From Hepsetus odoe (taxonomy: Eukaryota; Chordata; Actinopteri; Characiformes; Hepsetidae), in the NCBI GenBank assembly GCA_017165825.1, contig CM029367.1, positions 24,437,741 to 24,501,740 of the forward strand: a stretch of 64,000 nucleotides of DNA. Direction: 5' to 3'. Position 1 is the first letter of the stretch, and each line of letters begins with the position of its first letter. Below, in pieces: positions 58,609 to 64,000 of this stretch. The notes under the pieces were generated by a model that was given only the letters and a program-made list of their open reading frames with translations, was not told the DNA's origin and searched no databases. A program made the translations under genes and the position numbers.

Positions 58609-61600
58609 ACCTCTTTCTTATACCTGCATATTCCTCTCACACATTCATCAGAAAGGTTAATAAATAAATGTATGCAAATTGCATAAAGTTCATCCAGCTT
58701 CAAATCCTCCCTGCCCCTCAACTTCCTATCAGTTCTTCACACTACCCACTTAATACCACATTGTCATGGGTGGCCATCTACCTACTGAAATGCAGCACAA
58801 TGGGAGATTAATTGCTTAACACATTTATAGAAGCACTACTAAGGGAAAGAGCTTAATGAGTGGAGAAGGCTGATATTAACTAAACGTTTCTCCTTTCACA
58901 TATCACTGTATGATACCAAGGCACTTTAGTTAAATATTGAAAGGGACATTATTTTATAGACAACTTTAAGGAAAGAAAGTAAGTATTTGTTCTGAAATAT
59001 AACTGTACTTTTAGACTATTCCAGATCGGATTGAAAGGTTAAGAAAATATTTCACCTCGATGTAGTTGTACATCGCTAATTCAGCCATGGCATGATCATC
59101 AGGTACCCGAACTCTTGTGTACTCAGGGAGCACAGCAGCTGCACCAAGATTAATAAAATTTTAATGCTGCTTAATGCATTTCTGTCACAAACAACACAAT
59201 TCAAAATGCTTTTTCTAGCAATGACATGAGACAAACCATACACGTAAATTATTCAGTAAATCAGTCATTGCATAGTGTAAAGAAAGACTGTTTGGCAAAG
59301 TGGCTGGTGTGGAAAATTCTACGTGTTGACACCAAATCAAGATTTTACAAGAAAGGAGACTGTGTTAAATTACACTTCTGGCTTGAAACAGCCTATTAGG
59401 AATGTTAATGGTGGAGGATGATTAAAAATGCATGGAATTACTCAAGGGTGAATGTGAAACTGAAACTGACGTACCAAAGTCTTCATTAAACTGATCCATG
59501 ATCTCATCGAAAACAAGGCAGTCCTCAAAGCCCTAAGACACAAAGGTGGATAATGAAAAGGGATGGGAAGAGTACACATTACAGGATTCTGTTACAGAGC
59601 GCTGACTTCAGCCACCTGGATACATTTCAGTCTTTTCTATTTGTTTTCCTTCATTACTAGTCAAGTCAAGTCAGTTTTATTTCCATAGCGCTTTTTACAA
59701 CTGTTGTTGTCACAAAGCAGCTTTACAGAATCCGGGTTTGAGCCCCAAGCGAGTAAGCCGAGGGCAAAAACTCCCTAAAACTGGAGGAAGAAACCTTTGG
59801 AGGAACCATAACTCAAAAGGGGAACCCATCCTCCTCTGGTCTGGTACTACAATGTACTATTATGATCAAGAGAAGCTTAATAAGACATTTTAAATATGCA
59901 GTACTGTGTCTATCTTTGAACATCTGAATATTAACTTTTGTTCCAAAAAATAAAATACTGCTTCATTATTTGACTGCTGTGTGTGCTTTTGTAAGTGCAA
60001 GATGCAGCTGTATAACACATATGATTTTCAATGATACAAGCCCCCAACTTGGAAACCATGGCAATGGAGCATGCAGTGCACAGAAAAAATAAAGCCTTTA
60101 ATTCACTTCAAATAAAATGTGTAAACACATTTCACATAAAGAAAATACATCCACATGATTTTTTGTGCAGATTACTTTTGTACTTATTTTGTAATATTTT
60201 GTACAAAATAAATGTATTATTTTACTTAAAATGAAATAAAGTAAGTACATTTAGTGAAATATTTTTAAAAACCTATACTAGCATGCAGTTACCAGTATGT
60301 TAAATACACATTTATTAATAAGAGTTCAAATTATCAATGCCAGTTGCATCTTGGAGAGAGAGAGTTAGAAATCTTTTTTCATTGAAATAAAATGGAAGAA
60401 TATTTTCCTTTCCCTGTTAACTTGCATTTTGGGAGATATAAGTTTTGGTTCTGGTAGCAACAGTATACTATGCAAAGCATTAATGGAAGTGTTTAGTTCC
60501 TTTAAACACTTTCCTCTGTGACTCACCGCATTCATGCCCTGGCCGTAGAATGGCACCATAGCATGTGCAGCATCCCCCATTAGGACACACCTGTCCAACA
60601 CATTATATGGGGAGCATTTCACCCAAACCAAGGCCTGGGCAGGCAGCCGGAAAAAATCCCTCTTTAAAGCATCCCTGAAAGAAGACCAACAATAATTACT
60701 AAGACAACAATTCATTTTATTGATTTATTTAACAATTCATTTATGTCTTCTTCTTTGTATCATTTAAAGCAAACAAGTCAAACCGTTGCTGTTAATCTGA
60801 AAATACAAAGACATCATTAACGCTGTCATTAACACTGACGCTCTTTGTTGTGCAATGACCCACAGCTCATGCATACTGCGTGTAAAATACTGTGTGTAAA
60901 GGGAAATTTAGGACACATGAGATTTTCAGAGATTTCCATCATTAAAGTGATAATAATATAATAATGTCATACATAATATATCTATTATGATCATAATGTG
61001 AGCCTCAAGCAGCAGAAGTCATGAGAAGACACTCTCCATATCACTGATCACTATGGTAAAAGCAGGAAAACCAAAGGGCAAAACAATAGCACATAAACTT
61101 CAAGGAGTGATCACATCGGGATTAAAAAGAAATCATAAGAAACTGCAAAACATCAAACATCAGACAAAACAGTTAATTCAGCTATTTTTCTGAACTTGAA
61201 ATGAATGAGCTTTCCTTCCTGGAAGAAACGAAATAAGTGGCACAGCTCAACAGTTTCCTCTATATCTTCCTGTCACCTGCAGCATTCTATCCTCTGCAAA
61301 TTAGAAACTCATAACTGAGGGCAGTTTGCTAGCCTGCAATTTCACACTCCACAAACAGCGGGCTCAGTGGAGATTAAGAATACAATAGGCAACAGGAAAC
61401 ACAACAGAGAGAGAACGAGAGAGTGTGAGACAGCAAGAGAGTGAGAGAACATTCCTTACACTCCTATGAGTGGAATGGAATCAGAGAAATATTTCTGAAA
61501 GAACCCAATCAGCTCATGGTCTGTGGTGATCTTCTCAAACTCTTCAAAAGGCATGAAAAGTGTGCAGGTGAATGTCTTGTCCTTTAAAACACACAAAAAA

Positions 61601-63860
61601 ATGGACCTTTTAACTTTCATGGAAATCTACACATTCAATGCATATAAGGATGACATGTTCTAGGTCAGGTGGGTCAATACTGCAGTGTTATTGTTAAAAT
61701 ATACTGACACTGTACATATGCTCCCTTAGCATGCATACTTTTGGAAAAAAAGAAACTTAATCATTTTAATTGTGTACTTGAGATATACAAAAGAATCTGA
61801 AAAAAAAGATTATTAAAAAAGTAAATTATTATTCATTTGTACCATTTTATGGAGCGACATCTACACTTGTAAAACTATAATTCACTGCTACTTTAAATTA
61901 AGCATAATTGAAATGTTTATTGAAATAATTAAAGTTGTACTTTGGTGTGCTATAAGAATATTTACTTTAATAAATGTATTTACATACATTCTAACATTGT
62001 TAAATAAAAGTATAATGATTGTCAAGATTGTCAAAAACATTCAGAAAGTATATTACATGATGTTGGTCCAGTAATTTTTAATTGTTTAAGGATAACCAGG
62101 CAGAAGGTTTAAAAAATTTCCCATTTTTACACTTACCAAGTTGGGCAGAGCAATCATCATGAATGTGTTCCTGGGCCATATGTGGAGAAAATTGGGCTCC
62201 ATTGCAAACTGAGCATGGAGACAAAGATTATATTGCTTTACCAATCACACAATATTTACCCGTTTGAAATGCAAAATTCAGCACAAAGCAAGTAGAAGTA
62301 AAATGAATGGCACATATGCAGTCTGAATTAGTTTCCAACACTTACATTACCATTCCTAGGGGGCATAGTGAGCTCGAGATATCCATGAGGAATGTAGGTC
62401 TGGCTGTAATTGAAGCGACTACGACGTAAGAACTGCTTCCGAGTGGCAGAGAAGGCACCATCACAGCCCACGATGAGGTCTGCCTGGAACTCCTTTTCAG
62501 TTCCATCAGGCCTATATGCAACCAGAGGACAACCAGAGGAGAGGACAACTAGAAGAAACAGCTGACTGCATATATATCTCCAAATGAAGAATGATGTTCA
62601 GACCAAACCACTTTATCTGTAGTGCTTTCCAATGTAGGTACATTTAGCCTGCTAACTGGCCTGTGGCTCTGTATCTTCAACACAGCAAACTAAGAAGCCC
62701 TGTATGATCTGACCCTGAATCAGAGGGGCTCCCCATGCACCTCAGTGAATTTTGGGTGACCATGACTACATCGCCAATTTTCTGGTTGCCCTTTTTGGAC
62801 CACTTTTGATAGGTACTAACCACTGCATTTGGCAGGTTCCTATGAGATCTGTTTTAGAGATATTCCAACCATGACATCTAGCCATCACAGTTTGGCCCTT
62901 GTGAAAGTCATTCTACTAGTACTAATGTATGCAACTCTTTACTGCTTCCAACATATCAAGTTCAAGAAAAAAAAGTGACTATTTTTGTCATTGTCACAGC
63001 ATAGCACAGCACCCAGTGAACCACAATGAAATTACACCTCTGCATTTTACCCATACACTCACACACATGCAGCAGCTATTGAAAGCACCTGGGGAGCAGT
63101 GACGAGCACAGTACCTTGATCAAGGGTACCTCAGGGCAACCTACTGGTCTGGAATTCAAACCCATGACCTTTTGATCCTGGGGGTCCTAACCATTAAGCC
63201 ACCACACTGACATCCGAACTGACTGTTAACTTGCTATTTAATATATCCCACCCTAACAGCTGCTCCTTTCACCTGTTAGTGTTTTTATTGCTGTAGGTGA
63301 CTGATGTGCATTTGTGTGTTCAAACACTAACACTACTTAAGACTCTTTGATGAACACGCAGGCGTGTATAACAGAATATGTCTGAATGTAAATGACATCT
63401 GACCAACTAAAAGTCCACTGTTTAAAAAGAAATTTCCTACTAATATATCCACTAATACCCTACAGACATGATAAAAGAATTAAAGGCAGGCGAGTTTGAG
63501 TTGAAGTCAGCAGGGATAGAATTCTTGCAGTCATTAAAGTCACTAATAACTCCGTACTGTTAATGTATTTCTTCAGGGGTTCTTTAATCTCCTGCAAGAG
63601 ACTTTATTTCATCAGCTGATGAAGAAATTAAAGACTAGAGTGAGGTTTCTTTCATTTTACAATATCTATATTTATTCCTGAGGTTTCGGAAAATACTGAT
63701 TCTACATTGACTTATGTATGGGTGGAAATTAGAGGTCACCACAATATGTGTAAAAAAGCTTAGACTATTTACCCATGGAAGGTCATAACCCCAGTTTCTG
63801 GGCTCCAGTCAAGCAGCTTGTGCCTAAAGTTCAGTTTTGTGCTTGGATATGCCTCAGCCG
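57261..63860 (-). CDS. kmo: Kynurenine 3-monooxygenase, C-terminal two thirds (5' exons beyond window)
   Basis: Ten coding exons on the - strand (63860-63773, 62511-62346, 62208-62137, 61581-61460, 60674-60527, 59532-59475, 59138-59056, 58353-58252, 58144-58085, 57407-57261) join in phase, with GT-AG introns, into 347 complete codons and a TAG stop. KMO is an NADPH- and FAD-dependent hydroxylase of the mitochondrial outer membrane that turns L-kynurenine into 3-hydroxykynurenine in tryptophan breakdown. Seen here: DLIVGCDGAFSATR (the DG motif), FLHIWPRNTFMMIALPN, CTLFMPFEEFEK, the FAD-binding GDAAHAMVPFYGQGMNA, GFEDCLVFDE, MRAHVNS and a hydrophobic C-terminal anchor (GLWIFGLMSVVGVAYLL). The Rossmann GxGxxG N-terminus lies past base 64000. 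The tail after the anchor is about 20 residues shorter than I recall for mammalian KMO. No frame damage is seen. The gene converges on opn3. Confidence 0.96.
57690..57822 (+). mobile_element. tRNA-SINE, type A, 5'-truncated
   Basis: Only the 3' half is present: CACTTTCAATAGCTGCCCAC, a GGGTTAAATGCAGAGG motif, TGTGCTGTGCTGTGACC, then TCACTTTCACTTTC. Lies in a kmo intron. Confidence 0.75.
58085..58144 (-). CDS. kmo: kmo coding exon, ITFTRTRYHQAVIQWQWQNK
   Basis: Exactly 20 codons in phase 0, TTTTTAG acceptor and GTAAAG donor; it matches the conserved (T/V)TFxRxRYHxA segment of KMO. Confidence 0.94.
58252..58353 (-). CDS. kmo: kmo coding exon, MRAHVNSRYFLFRKY segment
   Basis: Exactly 34 codons in phase 0 between a TTTTAG acceptor and a GTAAGT donor. 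The ATG at its start is internal, not an initiation codon. It ends in ITPLYTM, the conserved approach to the C-terminal region. Confidence 0.95.
58570..58606. repeat. (GT)n microsatellite
   Basis: About eighteen GT dinucleotides preceded by a short AT tract, in a kmo intron. Confidence 0.95.
59056..59138 (-). CDS. kmo: kmo coding exon, RVPDDHAMAELAMYNYIE
   Basis: 83 nt; GTGCAG acceptor and GTGAAA donor. It encodes the conserved region ahead of MRAHVNS. Confidence 0.94.
59475..59532 (-). CDS. kmo: kmo coding exon, GFEDCLVFDEIMDQFNEDF
   Basis: Nineteen codons plus one base directly continuing GQGMNA from the preceding exon. TTAG acceptor, GTACGT donor. Confidence 0.95.
59655..59846 (+). repeat. 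Dispersed teleost repeat
   Basis: Contains CAAGTCAAGTCAG, TTTTATTTCCATAGCGC, GTTGTCACAAAGCAGCTTTA and GGGGAACCCATCCTCCTC, phrases I recognise from a widespread non-coding teleost repeat. I do not know its class. Confidence 0.6.
60527..60674 (-). CDS. kmo: kmo coding exon with FAD-binding GDAAHAMVPFYGQG
   Basis: 148 nt encoding DALKRDFFRLPAQALVWVKC, SPYNVLDRCVLMGDAAHAMV and PFYGQGMNA. The GD-x-AH-x-x-x-P motif contacts FAD in this enzyme class. GTGAGT donor. Confidence 0.96.
61460..61581 (-). CDS. kmo: kmo coding exon, CTLFMPFEEFEK segment
   Basis: 122 nt encoding DKTFTCTLFMPFEEFEKITT and then DHELIGFFQKYFSDSIPLIG. The donor GTAAGG leaves two bases that complete a valine codon in the next exon. 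A GA-rich tract lies directly downstream in the intron (about 61402-61450). Confidence 0.94.
62137..62208 (-). CDS. kmo: kmo coding exon, FAMEPNFLHIWPRNTF
   Basis: Exactly 24 codons in phase 0 with a CTCAG acceptor and GTAAGT donor; highly conserved KMO core. Confidence 0.95.
62346..62511 (-). CDS. kmo: kmo coding exon with GCDGA motif
   Basis: 166 nt encoding PDGTEKEFQADLIVGCDGAF, SATRKQFLRRSRFNYSQTY and IPHGYLELTMPPRNGN. The GCDGA segment belongs to the DG motif shared by flavin hydroxylases. The GTAAGT donor is preferred over a GTAATG five bases earlier because it joins the next exon in phase 0. Confidence 0.94.
62972..63209 (-). mobile_element. tRNA-SINE, type A, near full length
   Basis: On the + strand it reads AAGTGAC, then CCAGTGAACCACAATGAAAT, ACCTTGATCAAGGGTACCTC, a degenerate B box (TTCAAACCC) and an A-box remnant, so the element is reversed. 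Lies in a kmo intron. Confidence 0.8.
63773..63860 (-). CDS. kmo: kmo coding exon (first in window)
   Basis: Encodes AEAYPSTKLNFRHKLLDWSP and on to MTFH, matching the KMO segment after the catalytic-domain start. It begins with two bases of a split alanine codon after a TTTCAG acceptor and ends with two bases of a glycine codon before GTAAAT. Confidence 0.93.
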
Positions 63861-64000
63861 CTGAAATAGTAAGACAAACAAAATGAGGAGTTATGCGAAA
63901 AACATTCAACACAACTTTAACATAACAGTACAGCTAAAGCACAGAAATTGCAAAAATGTGTTTTTACAAATGAAGGACAAAGAATATGATTTTCAAGATT

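Larger units (their letters stand above)
57408..63772 (-). other. kmo: kmo introns within the window
   Basis: Nine introns. Contents: a 5'-truncated SINE (57690-57822), a (GT)n tract (58570-58606), a dispersed teleost repeat (59655-59846), a GA-rich tract (61402-61450) and a full SINE (62972-63209). Elsewhere nothing is recognised. Confidence 0.8.

Noticed and set aside
62342..62548. 68-codon reverse-strand open frame over a kmo exon
   Set aside because: It is the wrong frame of the GCDGA-containing exon; the correct frame joins neighbours in phase.

Overview
This is nuclear DNA of a vertebrate, almost certainly a teleost fish. The evidence is two split genes with canonical GT-AG introns, vertebrate opsin 3 (opn3) and kynurenine 3-monooxygenase (kmo), set in AT-rich DNA full of teleost-type repeats: tRNA-derived SINEs, RTE-like and L2-like LINE fragments, and several lineages of decayed Tc1-like DNA transposons. 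I cannot place the species more precisely.

Layout. Bases 1-47,780 hold no gene I can support. They hold at least twenty tRNA-SINE copies of three tail types, a nested LINE/SINE complex at 15.7-17.0 kb, other RTE-like fragments (4.7, 17.2 and 38.2 kb), Tc1-like remnants (10.6, 20.0, 31.5 and 39.8 kb), a MITE-like element (9.6 kb), microsatellites and a short interstitial telomeric tract (30.2 kb). From 47,780 to 54,981 lies a complete opn3 on the + strand: a CpG-rich 5' end and four coding exons (385 residues). A 2.3 kb spacer, part of it a Tc1-like remnant, separates it from kmo, which runs on the - strand. Its last ten coding exons lie between 63,860 and 57,261; the N-terminal exons lie beyond the right edge.

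How the genes relate. opn3 encodes a seven-helix opsin with the retinal-binding lysine. kmo encodes a mitochondrial outer-membrane FAD enzyme of tryptophan catabolism. They are unrelated in function but convergent (tail to tail), as OPN3 and KMO are on human 1q43, so this is an ancient vertebrate linkage. The intronless CHML gene that sits inside human OPN3 is not seen in the opn3 introns here.

No bacterial, viral, CRISPR or operon-like system is present. The most informative novelties are two upstream ORFs at opn3 (one overlapping the start codon as ATGA), a 145-bp-period tandem duplication just before opn3 exon 2, nested retroelements with readable target-site duplications, a SINE whose tail matches an L2-like LINE in the same window, and an inverted SINE pair at 32.7-33.2 kb. 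Repeat boundaries and families were assigned by eye and from memory of common teleost repeats, so they are approximate.
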